Source: Thalassolituus oleivorans MIL-1 (GTDB lineage Bacteria > Pseudomonadota > Gammaproteobacteria > Pseudomonadales > Oceanobacteraceae). From it: DNA of 64,000 nt. The translations under genes and the position numbers were made by a program. Below are positions 18,807 through 27,469 of the stretch, in pieces (positions within the stretch are counted from its first letter, which is position 1; each line of letters begins with the position of its first letter). The stretch is taken from positions 1,754,883 to 1,818,882 of the forward strand of contig NC_020888.1 in assembly GCF_000355675.1 (NCBI RefSeq), read 5' to 3'. The notes beneath the pieces were generated by a model. That model worked only from the letters and a program-made list of their open reading frames with translations, had not been told where the DNA came from and did no database searches.

Positions 18807-19745
18807 ATGACGAACGTAATTGCTTTTTTCCCGGGGCAGGGGGCGCAGCAGGTTGGTATGCTGGCCGATATTGCTTCTGACTACAGTATTATTCAAGAAA
18901 CGTTTGCTGAAGCGTCCGACGCGGTTGGCTTCGATTTATGGGCCATGATTCAACAAGGTCCAGCAGACACACTCAATCTTACCTATAACACTCAGCCCGC
19001 ATTGCTAACGGCAAGCACGGCTATTTGGCGTGTTTTACAGGCTCAGTGCCCCGCGCTAAATGTTGTTGCTGCTGCCGGTCACTCTCTGGGTGAATATTCA
19101 GCCCTAGTCGCCGCTGACGCTATTTCTTTTGCTGATGCAGTGCGTTTGGTTAAACGTCGGGGTCAGTTAATGGATGCCGCCGTTCCGGCAGGTCAGGGCG
19201 GTATGGCGGCTGTACTTGGTTTGGATGAAGAACAGATTCGCGCGGTTTGTGATGAGGCCGCTATTGCAGGGGTTGTGGAACCTGCAAATTTCAACGCGCC
19301 AGGACAAATTGTGATTGCCGGGGATACGGCGGGTGTCGCAAAAGGTATCGAAGTCGCTAAGGCTGTTGGTGCTAAGCGGGCATTGGCGTTGTCGGTAAGT
19401 GGTCCATTTCACTCCAGCTTAATGAAAGCGGCGGCCGAAGAATTCAATGATGCCTTGGCGAGTGTCCAGTGGCGTGCTCCGGCGTTTCCTGTGTACCACA
19501 ACGTCGACAATCAAACAGCAACGCTAGAGGCAATTCCTCAGCGTTTGCTGGAGCAATTGTATAGCCCAGTCAATTGGACTGGAGCAGTTCAGGCGGTGCG
19601 TGATCGCAGTGATTTAGCATTAGAAATTGGCCCCGGAAAAGTTTTAGCCGGTTTGGTTAAGCGCATAGACAAAACCTTAGATGTTGAAACTACAGGTGAT
19701 AGCAGTGCTTTAGCTGCCACTATTAGCCGAGTGCAAGGAGCCTAA
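18807..19745 (+). CDS. fabD: Malonyl-CoA:ACP transacylase
   Basis: Loads malonyl groups onto ACP for fatty-acid elongation. The nucleophile elbow GHSLGEYSAL has Ser93, the partner His lies in SGPFHSSLM (His202), and the start region FFPGQGAQQVGM is typical. 312 residues, usual length. AAGGCG precedes the ATG. fabG follows after a single base past the stop, so the two are tightly coupled. Confidence 0.96.
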   Translation: MTNVIAFFPGQGAQQVGMLADIASDYSIIQETFAEASDAVGFDLWAMIQQGPADTLNLTYNTQPALLTASTAIWRVLQAQCPALNVVAAAGHSLGEYSALVAADAISFADAVRLVKRRGQLMDAAVPAGQGGMAAVLGLDEEQIRAVCDEAAIAGVVEPANFNAPGQIVIAGDTAGVAKGIEVAKAVGAKRALALSVSGPFHSSLMKAAAEEFNDALASVQWRAPAFPVYHNVDNQTATLEAIPQRLLEQLYSPVNWTGAVQAVRDRSDLALEIGPGKVLAGLVKRIDKTLDVETTGDSSALAATISRVQGA

Positions 19746-19746
19746 T

Positions 19747-20487
19747 ATGACGGATCAATCACTAGCGTTAGTGACAGGTGCCTCACGTGGCATTGGCTTG
19801 GCTATAGCGGAGCGCCTTATTCGTGATGGTTATCGAGTGGTTGGTACTGCAACATCAGAAGGCGGTGTAGCGGCTCTTCGAGAGCGTTTGCAGTCGCATG
19901 GTGCTCAGCATGATGCCTTGTTGCTTGATATCGCTAATAGTGAACAAACAGATGCGGCTTTGGCTGATTTGCAAACTCGATTTGGCACGCCGTTGATTGT
20001 CGTTAATAATGCGGGCATTACACGCGACAATTTATTCTTGCGTTTGAATGAGAGCGACTGGGATGCAGTCATTAATACGAACTTGAATGGCGTGTTCCGT
20101 GTCTGTAAAGCATTAGTGAAGCCAATGCTTAAACAAAAGGCCGGTAGTATCATTAACATCAGCTCGATTATTGGTACAACAGGTAATGGCGGTCAGGCCA
20201 ATTATGCCGCCGCGAAGGCTGGTTTAGAGGGTTTTAGCCGTTCTTTAGCGCAGGAAATTGCCAGCAGAAACATTACAGTTAACTGTATTGCGCCCGGATT
20301 TATCCAAACAGACATGACAGATGTCTTGCCTGAAACGCAAAAAGACGCCATCCTAGCGACCATTCCGGGTAAGCGCTTTGGCAGTGTTGAAGACATCGCC
20401 GGAGCGGTAGCCTTTTTGGCTAGTAGCGACGCGAAATACATTACAGGTCAGACCATTCATGTGAATGGCGGCATGAATATGGGTTGA
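19747..20487 (+). CDS. fabG: 3-oxoacyl-ACP reductase
   Basis: NADPH-dependent reduction of 3-oxoacyl-ACP. An SDR fold with the cofactor motif TGASRGIG (residues 10-17), NNAG, and the catalytic Ser140, Tyr153 and Lys157 (ISSIIGTTGNGGQANYAAAK). The C-terminus GQTIHVNGGMNMG is the standard FabG ending. It lies between fabD and acpP, which fixes the assignment over other SDRs. Confidence 0.96.
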   Translation: MTDQSLALVTGASRGIGLAIAERLIRDGYRVVGTATSEGGVAALRERLQSHGAQHDALLLDIANSEQTDAALADLQTRFGTPLIVVNNAGITRDNLFLRLNESDWDAVINTNLNGVFRVCKALVKPMLKQKAGSIINISSIIGTTGNGGQANYAAAKAGLEGFSRSLAQEIASRNITVNCIAPGFIQTDMTDVLPETQKDAILATIPGKRFGSVEDIAGAVAFLASSDAKYITGQTIHVNGGMNMG

Positions 20488-20533
20488 GGTCGTTAACGAC
20501 CTTCAGGAAATAACGAAACGGTAGGAAAAAACC

Positions 20534-20767
20534 ATGAGCAATATCGAAGAACGTGTAAAGAAAATTGTATGTGAACAGCTAGGCGCAAAAGAAGAAGACG
20601 TAAAAGCTTCATCTTCTTTCGTTGATGATCTTGGTGCAGATTCACTAGACACTGTTGAGCTGGTAATGGCTTTGGAAGAGGAATTCGAAACCGAAATCCC
20701 TGACGAGCACGCAGAGAAGCTGACTACCGTTCAGGAAGCAATCGACTACATCATTGCCAATCTGTAA
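20534..20767 (+). CDS. acpP: Acyl carrier protein
   Basis: A 77-residue acidic four-helix protein with the phosphopantetheine site [18 protein letters not shown] (Ser37). AGGA lies just upstream of the ATG. It is followed by a strong terminator, as expected for this very highly expressed gene, and not by fabF, which is the usual neighbour. Confidence 0.98.
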   Translation: MSNIEERVKKIVCEQLGAKEEDVKASSSFVDDLGADSLDTVELVMALEEEFETEIPDEHAEKLTTVQEAIDYIIANL

Positions 20768-20782
20768 GATTTGCAATGTCTG

Positions 20783-20812
20783 AAAGCCGCGTCTTTAGAT
20801 GCGGCTTTTTTT
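20783..20812 (+). terminator. Terminator after acpP
   Basis: AAAGCCGC (20783-20790) pairs with GCGGCTTT (20801-20808), extended inward with a wobble pair, and runs into seven T. Confidence 0.85.
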
Positions 20813-20932
20813 ATGCGTGTAATATTCAACGTGAGTGACGTTTGTCATGGTTTCGTTGTAAGGCATTGACGGTACTATCAAAGCTTTGGTTTCGGTAAGT
20901 ACGCCGAAGTCAGTCACTCACTGGTGTGGAAG

Positions 20933-21775
20933 ATGATTGAACATACTTGGCAATGGCGAGAGGGCTCATGGCAGCCTGTGCGCTGGCCCGCCGATGATCG
21001 CGGCTTACATTATGGCGACGGCGTATTTGAAACCCTGCGGCTAAACGATAGCGGTGCAATTCCGCTGTGGGCTTTTCACCACCTTAGACTAAACGATGGC
21101 TTTAAACGTTTGCGCTTTAGCGAACCGTTGATGAGAGATGTGCAGGATGCATTAGTGTCTTTGCCTTTAGTTCCATCACCAGATGCTTTGGCTGCTAAGG
21201 TTATTGTAACGCGAGGAGGCGGCCCTAGAGGTTATGCCGCTTCGTCGACTCGGGCTAATGTGCTATTTCAACACTTCTCTGCGCCACTGTGGGGTAGGGA
21301 GCGCAATTCTGACGGTCTGTGTGTAGGTATAAACCCAGTTAGGTTAGCGCAGCAGCCCTTGCTCGCGGGCATTAAGCATCTCAATCGCTTGGAACAAGTA
21401 CTTGCCCGTGAGGCGTTTGCTGACGACTGGCAGGAAAGCGTCATGATGGACGCTGAAGGCAATGTGATTGAGGGTTGTATGAGTAATCTCATTGTTATTA
21501 AGAATGGAAAATTCCTAACCCCTGACCTTTCTTTGTGCGGTGTTCGTGGCGTTGTACGTGAGTGGTTAAAGTCAGAGGTTGAGCTTGTAGAGCAAAGAAT
21601 GTCCTTACAACAGCTTATTTCAGCTGATGGTGTTGTGTTTTGTAATAGCCTTGCCGGATTTCAGCCTGTACGCTGCCTTGTAGGTGACGAATCAGGCGAT
21701 ATTCATTGGCATGAAGATAGCTCTGGTTTCGTTCAAGCCCAGCAGTGGCAAAAGGCTCTGGAGTCCTTGTTTTGA
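20933..21775 (+). CDS. pabC: Aminodeoxychorismate lyase
   Basis: A PLP-dependent fold-type IV enzyme that forms p-aminobenzoate for folate. DRGLHYGDGVFETLRL at the N-terminus and the lysine of LLAGIKHLNRLEQVLAR (Schiff-base Lys) identify the family, and EGCMSNLIVIKNGKFLTPDLS is the cofactor-phosphate loop. ATG 20933 is taken as the start; a GTG three codons upstream (20924) is also possible and neither has an ideal ribosome site. mltG begins at its stop codon. Confidence 0.9.
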   Translation: MIEHTWQWREGSWQPVRWPADDRGLHYGDGVFETLRLNDSGAIPLWAFHHLRLNDGFKRLRFSEPLMRDVQDALVSLPLVPSPDALAAKVIVTRGGGPRGYAASSTRANVLFQHFSAPLWGRERNSDGLCVGINPVRLAQQPLLAGIKHLNRLEQVLAREAFADDWQESVMMDAEGNVIEGCMSNLIVIKNGKFLTPDLSLCGVRGVVREWLKSEVELVEQRMSLQQLISADGVVFCNSLAGFQPVRCLVGDESGDIHWHEDSSGFVQAQQWQKALESLF

Positions 21776-22872
21776 CAAAGCGCGACCGATCTAAAAAAAC
21801 TTCTGCTAAAGCATCCAAAAAACATAAAAAATCGACGTCTAGTTTTCGTAAGTGGCTTATCAGTTTGTCGGTGCTGAGTTTTCTCGTAATTGGCGGGGTT
21901 GGGGTTACAGCATATTGGTTATGGGAATTACCCAACCTAAATAATTCTTCTGTTCGTATTGATGTTCAGCGTGGCGATACGTTAACCAGTATGGCGGAGC
22001 GTTGGCAGCGTGATGGCTGGTTGCGTTCTGCTTTGTTGTTGCGAGTAACTGCGCGTTTAACTAAGCAAACTCGCGTATTGCGTCCTGGCGAGTATGACAT
22101 TCCAGCGGGGCTTACAAATAGCGAGCTGTTAGCTTTACTCGCTAGCGCTAAAGCCGTTACTTACCGCCTAACTATTATCGAAGGACGCCCGCTACGGGAA
22201 GCGCTTGCTGTTATCGCAAAAGCACCGCATTTAACTCAAGATATCGAGCCATTGACCGCCGAGGCGGTTGCTAAGGTTATTGGTGTTCAAGGTAATCCAG
22301 AAGGTTGGTTATACCCTGATACCTATGTGTATCAGCGTCATGAGACGGCTTCTGCCATTATTCTGCAGGCGTATCAACGAATGCAGGATAACCTAGCAGA
22401 GGCATGGCAGAATCGGGCTTCTGGCTTGCCGTATCGTGATGCATATCAAGCCTTGATCATGGCCTCTATTGTCGAGAAAGAGACTGGGGCGGCTTACGAG
22501 CGACCAATGATTGCTGGTGTGTTTGTGCGTAGACTACAAAAAAATATGCGTTTAGAAACCGATCCGACCGTGATTTATGGATTGGGCCCAGAGTTCGATG
22601 GTAATTTAACTCGAGCTCAATTGCGCGATAGTAGCAACCGCTACAATACATACCGTCGTCATGGTTTACCGCCGTCACCGATCGCATTGGCGGGGCGCAC
22701 GGCAATAGATGCCGCTTTGCATCCACAAGATGGTGACGCTTTGTATTTTGTTGCTAAAGGGGATGGCTCTCACGCCTTCTCTGCTACCCTAGCGGCTCAT
22801 AACGCTGCGGTAAGAAAATATCAAATGCGACGCCGAGAAGATTATCGTTCGGCTCCAAAAACAGAGCAGTGA
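21772..22872 (+). CDS. mltG: Endolytic murein transglycosylase MltG
   Basis: Cuts nascent glycan strands and so sets peptidoglycan chain length. There is a basic cytosolic N-terminus (KRDRSKKTSAKASKKHKK), one transmembrane helix near residues 25-45, a LysM-like segment (VQRGDTLTSMAERW) and the YceG catalytic domain with ASIVEKETGAAYERPMIAGV, whose Glu is catalytic, plus the LETDPTVIYGLG block. Start: TTG 21772 overlaps the pabC stop and has GGAG ten bases upstream. A GTG at 21745 inside pabC is the alternative. Confidence 0.92.
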   Translation: MTKRDRSKKTSAKASKKHKKSTSSFRKWLISLSVLSFLVIGGVGVTAYWLWELPNLNNSSVRIDVQRGDTLTSMAERWQRDGWLRSALLLRVTARLTKQTRVLRPGEYDIPAGLTNSELLALLASAKAVTYRLTIIEGRPLREALAVIAKAPHLTQDIEPLTAEAVAKVIGVQGNPEGWLYPDTYVYQRHETASAIILQAYQRMQDNLAEAWQNRASGLPYRDAYQALIMASIVEKETGAAYERPMIAGVFVRRLQKNMRLETDPTVIYGLGPEFDGNLTRAQLRDSSNRYNTYRRHGLPPSPIALAGRTAIDAALHPQDGDALYFVAKGDGSHAFSATLAAHNAAVRKYQMRRREDYRSAPKTEQ

Positions 22873-22909
22873 TTGTTTTACTGTTAACTAGTGAATTTGA
22901 AATAACATT

Positions 22910-23557
22910 ATGACGAATGACACCATGCAAGGGCGGTTTATCACATTTGAAGGTGGCGAGGGTGTTGGCAAATCGACCAATATCGAGTTTGCTGCACATT
23001 GGCTACATGAGCGTGGCTTCGAAGTGATTGTCACCCGCGAGCCGGGTGGTACTGAGATTGCGGAGCGTATTCGTAATGATCTATTAAAAGCGCATCACGG
23101 CGAAACCATGCAGCCACTTACCGAACTGCTATTGGTATTTGCGGCTCGCGCTCAACATCTTCTGCAGGTTATTAAGCCAGCGTTAGAGCGCGGAGCTTGG
23201 GTGCTATGCGATCGTTTTACAGACTCCACCATTGCTTATCAAGGGTACGGTAGAGGATTAGATCAAACCACTATTCACGCCTTAAAAGAATTAGTACAGC
23301 AAGGGCTGGAGCCTGACCTAACTATACTGCTGGATGCTCCGCTGGATGTTGGCATGGGGCGGGCGCAGCGACGCGGGCAATCTGCTGGTGAAGAAACGGA
23401 TCGTTTCGAAGTGGAGCAGCGTGCATTTTTTGAGCGTGTACAGCAAGGTTTTCAGGCGCTGGCCGCGAGCGAAGCACGGTTCAGGATAGTAGATGCCTCA
23501 CAGCCTTTGGCCGATGTGCAAACACACGTTGTCATGCTCCTTGAGGAATGGGTGTGA
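22910..23557 (+). CDS. tmk: Thymidylate kinase
   Basis: Phosphorylates dTMP to dTDP. P-loop GGEGVGKST at residues 15-23, the DR(F/Y) motif in LCDRFTDSTIAYQGYGRGLD, and the TREPGGT substrate loop. The lid region is RAQRRGQSAGEETDRFE. 215 residues. It overlaps holB by ten bases, the usual coupling. Confidence 0.96.
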   Translation: MTNDTMQGRFITFEGGEGVGKSTNIEFAAHWLHERGFEVIVTREPGGTEIAERIRNDLLKAHHGETMQPLTELLLVFAARAQHLLQVIKPALERGAWVLCDRFTDSTIAYQGYGRGLDQTTIHALKELVQQGLEPDLTILLDAPLDVGMGRAQRRGQSAGEETDRFEVEQRAFFERVQQGFQALAASEARFRIVDASQPLADVQTHVVMLLEEWV

Positions 23558-24588
23558 TTACACCAGCAGCCACGCATAACGCGATTAATGGCGCGGTTTT
23601 GCCTTGGCAACAGTCGGTTTGGGCTGATCTCATTAAGCGTCATCGTCATAGCGGTTTACCTCATGCACTTATGCTTACTGGGCCAAAAGGCATCGGTAAG
23701 CACGATTTAGCTTTGCATATCGCGCGCTGGCTGTTGTGTCAAAACCCTAGTGATGATGCGTGTGGGCACTGTCATAGCTGTCAGCTTTGGGCCGCCGGTA
23801 GTCATCCTGATTTTCAGATCGGTCAGCCAGAAGAGGGCAGTCGACAAATTCGTATTGATACGGTGCGCCATATCAATGATTTTATTTCGCAGACACCGCA
23901 AATTAGTCGCTGCCAAGTGGTTATTATCCGCCCTGTTGAAGTAATGAATACCAACGCTGCGAACGCTTTACTTAAAACCTTGGAAGAACCGCCGGGTGAG
24001 AGCTTTCTGTTGCTAGAAACTGAGCGTTTTGGTTCTGTATTGCCGACTATTCGTAGTCGCTGTCAGCGTTTATCGTTAGCAGCTCCGAAGGCAGAACTGG
24101 CGTTGCAGTGGCTAACAGCTACTGGTGTACAAACAGCAATCGCCGAGCATGCTTTACGCATGAATAACAACGCGCCGTTAGCGGCTCGTGATTGGCTTTC
24201 CGGAGCTGCAGGCGATACACAGCAGCGTTGGCTTGAGTTATTACTGCAATGGTCCAAAGGTTCTGCACCACTGCAAACGGTTGCTGACGGCTGGAGTAAG
24301 TTTGAACTGGGCGATATTATCACTTGGTTTTACGGCTTAACCTGTGATTGCATGAAGGCCATGATGCAAGTGCCACATGAACATTTACTCTATGCCAATG
24401 CCGTCACAGAACTGTCGAGTTACGCTATGACCGACAAAATAAAGCTGATAACCTTGCAAGACAAATTACGGCTAACTAACGGGCAATTACTGTCTGGTGC
24501 TAGTCATCATAATAAGATGTTGTTGGTCGAATCTTTATTGCTCGACTGGCAAGCGTTACTCATTCAAAGGTCTGGGAGTTCGGCATGA
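23548..24588 (+). CDS. holB: DNA polymerase III delta' subunit
   Basis: A clamp-loader subunit of the AAA+ fold. A P-loop-like GPKGIGKHDLAL follows the N-terminal ALMLTG. The zinc module is ACGHCHSCQLW with an earlier Cys (LLCQNPS). NALLKTLEEPPGESFLLLETE and the SRC motif (TIRSRCQRL) that supplies an arginine finger are present. 346 residues. The stop overlaps the pilZ start by four bases. Confidence 0.94.
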   Translation: MGVITPAATHNAINGAVLPWQQSVWADLIKRHRHSGLPHALMLTGPKGIGKHDLALHIARWLLCQNPSDDACGHCHSCQLWAAGSHPDFQIGQPEEGSRQIRIDTVRHINDFISQTPQISRCQVVIIRPVEVMNTNAANALLKTLEEPPGESFLLLETERFGSVLPTIRSRCQRLSLAAPKAELALQWLTATGVQTAIAEHALRMNNNAPLAARDWLSGAAGDTQQRWLELLLQWSKGSAPLQTVADGWSKFELGDIITWFYGLTCDCMKAMMQVPHEHLLYANAVTELSSYAMTDKIKLITLQDKLRLTNGQLLSGASHHNKMLLVESLLLDWQALLIQRSGSSA

Positions 24589-24929
24589 GTTTAGGTGGCC
24601 GCAGCGGTATTTTATCTCTGACTATTAAAGATAAGGCAGTGTTATACGCAGCCTATATGCCGTTTATTCGTGATGGCGGGTTATTTATTCCTACCAGCAA
24701 ACAGTATCAACTTGGCGACGAGGTATTTATGTTGTTGAAGTTGATGGAAGAGCCGGAAAAAATCCCAGTTGCAGGTAGGGTTGTTTGGGTGACACCAAAG
24801 GGCGCTCAGGGCAATAAAGTTGCAGGTATCGGCGTGCAGTTTACGGGTGATGATGAAATTGCTCGCGGCAAAATAGAAACTTATTTAGCGGGTGCCGTTA
24901 AATCTGATCGAATGACCCATACGATGTGA
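24585..24929 (+). CDS. pilZ: PilZ-domain protein, type IV pilus PilZ type
   Basis: A 114-residue protein consisting of one PilZ-like domain. It resembles Pseudomonas PilZ, which is needed for type IV pilus assembly through PilB/FimX and lacks the RxxxR c-di-GMP motif. Here too I see no RxxxR, only FIRDGGLFIPTSKQYQLGDEVFMLLKL and the closing VAGIGVQFTGDD. The position after holB is the same as in Pseudomonas aeruginosa. Confidence 0.88.
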   Translation: MSLGGRSGILSLTIKDKAVLYAAYMPFIRDGGLFIPTSKQYQLGDEVFMLLKLMEEPEKIPVAGRVVWVTPKGAQGNKVAGIGVQFTGDDEIARGKIETYLAGAVKSDRMTHTM

Positions 24930-24958
24930 TAATAGCCAAGGGTTACTTGGCTATTATC
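24928..24958. terminator. Stem-loop between convergent pilZ and cytochrome b561 genes
   Basis: A perfect 13-bp inverted repeat (24928-24940 with 24946-24958) around a five-base loop that holds part of the cytochrome b561 stop codon. There is no T tract on either side, so it may act as a weak bidirectional terminator or as a 3'-end stabiliser. Confidence 0.55.
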
Positions 24959-25617
24959 CAGACAATTAGCGCAGCGACCGCTGAGCCGATCAATACTCGC
25001 AACCACGGCGTTGCCTTAATCGCTTCTGATTGACTAATGTTGGCTTTGCCATGAATCATGGCTGGCACTAGGTTTTGTTTGCGCACTAGCTTGTAATAGG
25101 CAATTGCAGCAATGTGCACAACGATGAGTGTCATCAAGATGCTAAAGCTTATTTCATGAATTTCAGCGCAAAGCCTACCCGTGTCATATGACACAAAGTC
25201 GCTTAATGGCCCACCGTCAAAACCATCGACGTCGACAGCAAATAACCCCAAACCAATTTGCAAAAGGATAAAACCTAGTAAGGCGATAACGCTCCATGCG
25301 CCTAATGGATTATGTCCGGCTTTATTCGGGCGATTCTCATCATAGTTCGATTTAAAAATATGATTACGCGCATAAGTTAATGCGGCTTTCGGAGAACTAA
25401 CAAAATTTGAGAATCGTGCAGTACGTGTACCAACGACTCCCCAATATAGTCGAAATAACACTAAACCGAACAACCCATATCCAGCGTAGCGATGCCAGGT
25501 CATCTCGTGATTTTCACCGCTCCACCAACAGACAGCAAATAACAGAACCATTAGCCAGTGTCCAAGGCGCACTGGAATATCCCAAACAGGTTGTAATGAC
25601 GTGTTGTTTTGACTCAT
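24943..25617 (-). CDS. Cytochrome b561-family membrane protein
   Basis: About 224 residues with four hydrophobic spans and well-placed histidines for two b hemes: RLGHWLMV in helix 1, MTWHRYAGYG at helix 2, and LCAEIHEISFSILMTLIVVHIAAIAYY in the last pair. It belongs to the b561 / Ni-Fe-hydrogenase-type cytochrome b group, which carries electrons between the quinone pool and periplasmic cytochromes. ATG 25617 is used (TTGGA about eleven bases upstream); the frame is open to 25641. It is last in a five-gene minus-strand operon, directly after a cytochrome c' gene, a pairing seen in many proteobacteria. Confidence 0.85.
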   Translation of the reverse strand: MSQNNTSLQPVWDIPVRLGHWLMVLLFAVCWWSGENHEMTWHRYAGYGLFGLVLFRLYWGVVGTRTARFSNFVSSPKAALTYARNHIFKSNYDENRPNKAGHNPLGAWSVIALLGFILLQIGLGLFAVDVDGFDGGPLSDFVSYDTGRLCAEIHEISFSILMTLIVVHIAAIAYYKLVRKQNLVPAMIHGKANISQSEAIKATPWLRVLIGSAVAALIVWIIAK

Positions 25618-25647
25618 AGATTTATTTTTCCAAGCGGCCAAGCAATA

Positions 25648-26127
25648 TTAGTCAGCGCGGAAGCTAGAGTGACAGTCGGAACAGCTATCTTTGACGGCGA
25701 CAACTGCCGCTTTAATGGATCCTTTGTCGTTGCTTGCTACTGCTTCGACCAACTGTTGAGATGTCCTTACTAGGTCCTGGCTGTATCGATCAAATTTGGT
25801 TGGATTTTTCCAGATGTAATCGAGCGCATCTGTGTCTAAACCTGAATCAGCACCACTGCCTTCAGGGAACCAAGTAGAAACATCTTTAGCATATAGCGCT
25901 ATCGTATCGGCAGCAGCACTCATGGCGTTTGCATCAGGAGTATCTTCACGAAGCTGGGTGCGGAAAACCTTCATGGCGCCCCCCATTTTTTTAAATCCGT
26001 GTTGGCGAGTATCAATAACGTCTGCTGCCGAAGAGACATCTGCTGCAAATGAGGTTATGGCGCTGCACGACAATGTAAGAGCAAGACCGGCAATGGCTGT
26101 GTGACGCAATAAATACGAATTCTTCAT
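25648..26127 (-). CDS. Cytochrome c' (class II cytochrome c)
   Basis: A 159-residue secreted four-helix protein. The signal peptide ends near TSFAADV (about residue 29) and the single heme site SCSDCHSSFR lies close to the C-terminus, the mark of class II cytochromes c. The axial position and spacing fit cytochrome c' or cytochrome c-556. Class II proteins bind NO or act as periplasmic electron carriers. It overlaps the ankyrin gene by four bases upstream and is followed by cytochrome b561. Confidence 0.9.
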   Translation of the reverse strand: MKNSYLLRHTAIAGLALTLSCSAITSFAADVSSAADVIDTRQHGFKKMGGAMKVFRTQLREDTPDANAMSAAADTIALYAKDVSTWFPEGSGADSGLDTDALDYIWKNPTKFDRYSQDLVRTSQQLVEAVASNDKGSIKAAVVAVKDSCSDCHSSFRAD

Positions 26128-27458
26128 AAAGCTTCCTCTAGAGAGTGTTGAAATACGGCCGCAAATGTAGCTTTGCCTTTGTACTCCTTGGCTGTGGCTA
26201 TATCCATTGCACTAACACCTTTACTATTACGGATGTCGGCATTGGCCCCATACTGCGCAAGTAAGGTTAGCATCTGCTGCAGATCATCGCCGGAACTTGT
26301 TTCAAGTACAATGTGCAGCGGGGTTTGGCCATACTTATTGCTGATATTGGCATTGGGTGATAGTGCAAGGGCTGTTGCCAAAGCTTGAGGGCTATTACTG
26401 CCTGCGGCGGCCAGAGTGATGTTGTTACCGTGTTCCGAAGTAACGTTTATATCAACGCCAGCGCTGGCTAATATCTTCATTATTTCGCCGTGGCCATGCT
26501 GTGCAGCGAGAAGAATCGCTGGGGTAAATGGTGGTTCGTAGGGCGCGGTTTTGAAATTGCTTTCATAGCGCCATTTAACTAGAGACTCTCCTGTTGGAGT
26601 ATTCAAATCCGCGCCTTTATTTATCAATAGCTGAACCAGTGCAGGTTGATTGGCCAACACCGCGGCATGTAATAGTTGCTGCCCATTGCGATCGAATGCC
26701 GTTAGATCAGCACCTCGTTTGATTAACTCTTGAGCAATAAGATAATTGCTTTGGTACATAGCTAATTGCACTAATGTGGTATTTTCTGGGCCAATATGAC
26801 TGGCGTCGGCGTTATTAGTTAACAGTGTTAAAGCTGCTTCTGGTTTACCACTCTTAACGGCGAAGAATAAAGCGGTAAATCCTGCATTAGTAACCTGATC
26901 AATATGAGCGTCGTGCTTAATTAATAACTTTACTGTGTCCATTTTATTGTAGGCGGCCGCTCTCATTAGTGGCGTCTGGCCTTTTTTATCGCTCAAGTGG
27001 ATGTCTGCTTTCATTTTTAACATGCGTTTTATGATTTTGCTCGAAGCGGTGCCAGCACAAAGAGAAAATGGCGAAATGCCTTCACTGTCAATGGCGTTGA
27101 TATTTGCTTTCGCTTTGAGTAGTAATTCAATTATTTCATTGTGACCATACTGGCAAGCCAAACTCAATGGCGTGAAGGTCGTTGCAGGATTTTGTAGATT
27201 AGGTTTCGCACCATGTTTTAACAGAATTTTCACACTGCTTAGGTTTTGACTTTCCACAGCCCAAGCTAATGGCGTTGAACCATCAGCTAGTAACTGATTC
27301 GGGTTGCTACCATTATCCAGAATATACTCGACCTTATTGGCGTCTCCTAGGCGGATCGCATCAAGTAGTTTCTCGCTATCATTTTTGTTAGCGGCCAAAG
27401 CGGCTGAACTTGCGACATAAAAAACTGAAAAAATAATTATATTTAACATAGAGGTCAT
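26124..27458 (-). CDS. Secreted ankyrin-repeat protein
   Basis: 444 residues: a signal peptide (to about residue 22, SSAALAAN), then about a dozen ankyrin repeats covering nearly the whole chain (for example GSTPLAWAVESQNLSSVKILLKHGA, written here only in part: GSTPLAWAVES and KGQTPLMRAAAYNKMDTVKLL). Ankyrin repeats are protein-binding scaffolds with no catalytic role of their own. In the periplasm the likely partners are the neighbouring DUF1552 and DUF1592 proteins. The genes are contiguous: 11 bases after DUF1552 and a four-base overlap with cytochrome c'. Confidence 0.85.
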   Translation of the reverse strand: MTSMLNIIIFSVFYVASSAALAANKNDSEKLLDAIRLGDANKVEYILDNGSNPNQLLADGSTPLAWAVESQNLSSVKILLKHGAKPNLQNPATTFTPLSLACQYGHNEIIELLLKAKANINAIDSEGISPFSLCAGTASSKIIKRMLKMKADIHLSDKKGQTPLMRAAAYNKMDTVKLLIKHDAHIDQVTNAGFTALFFAVKSGKPEAALTLLTNNADASHIGPENTTLVQLAMYQSNYLIAQELIKRGADLTAFDRNGQQLLHAAVLANQPALVQLLINKGADLNTPTGESLVKWRYESNFKTAPYEPPFTPAILLAAQHGHGEIMKILASAGVDINVTSEHGNNITLAAAGSNSPQALATALALSPNANISNKYGQTPLHIVLETSSGDDLQQMLTLLAQYGANADIRNSKGVSAMDIATAKEYKGKATFAAVFQHSLEEAL

Positions 27459-27469
27459 GGCATTAAATC

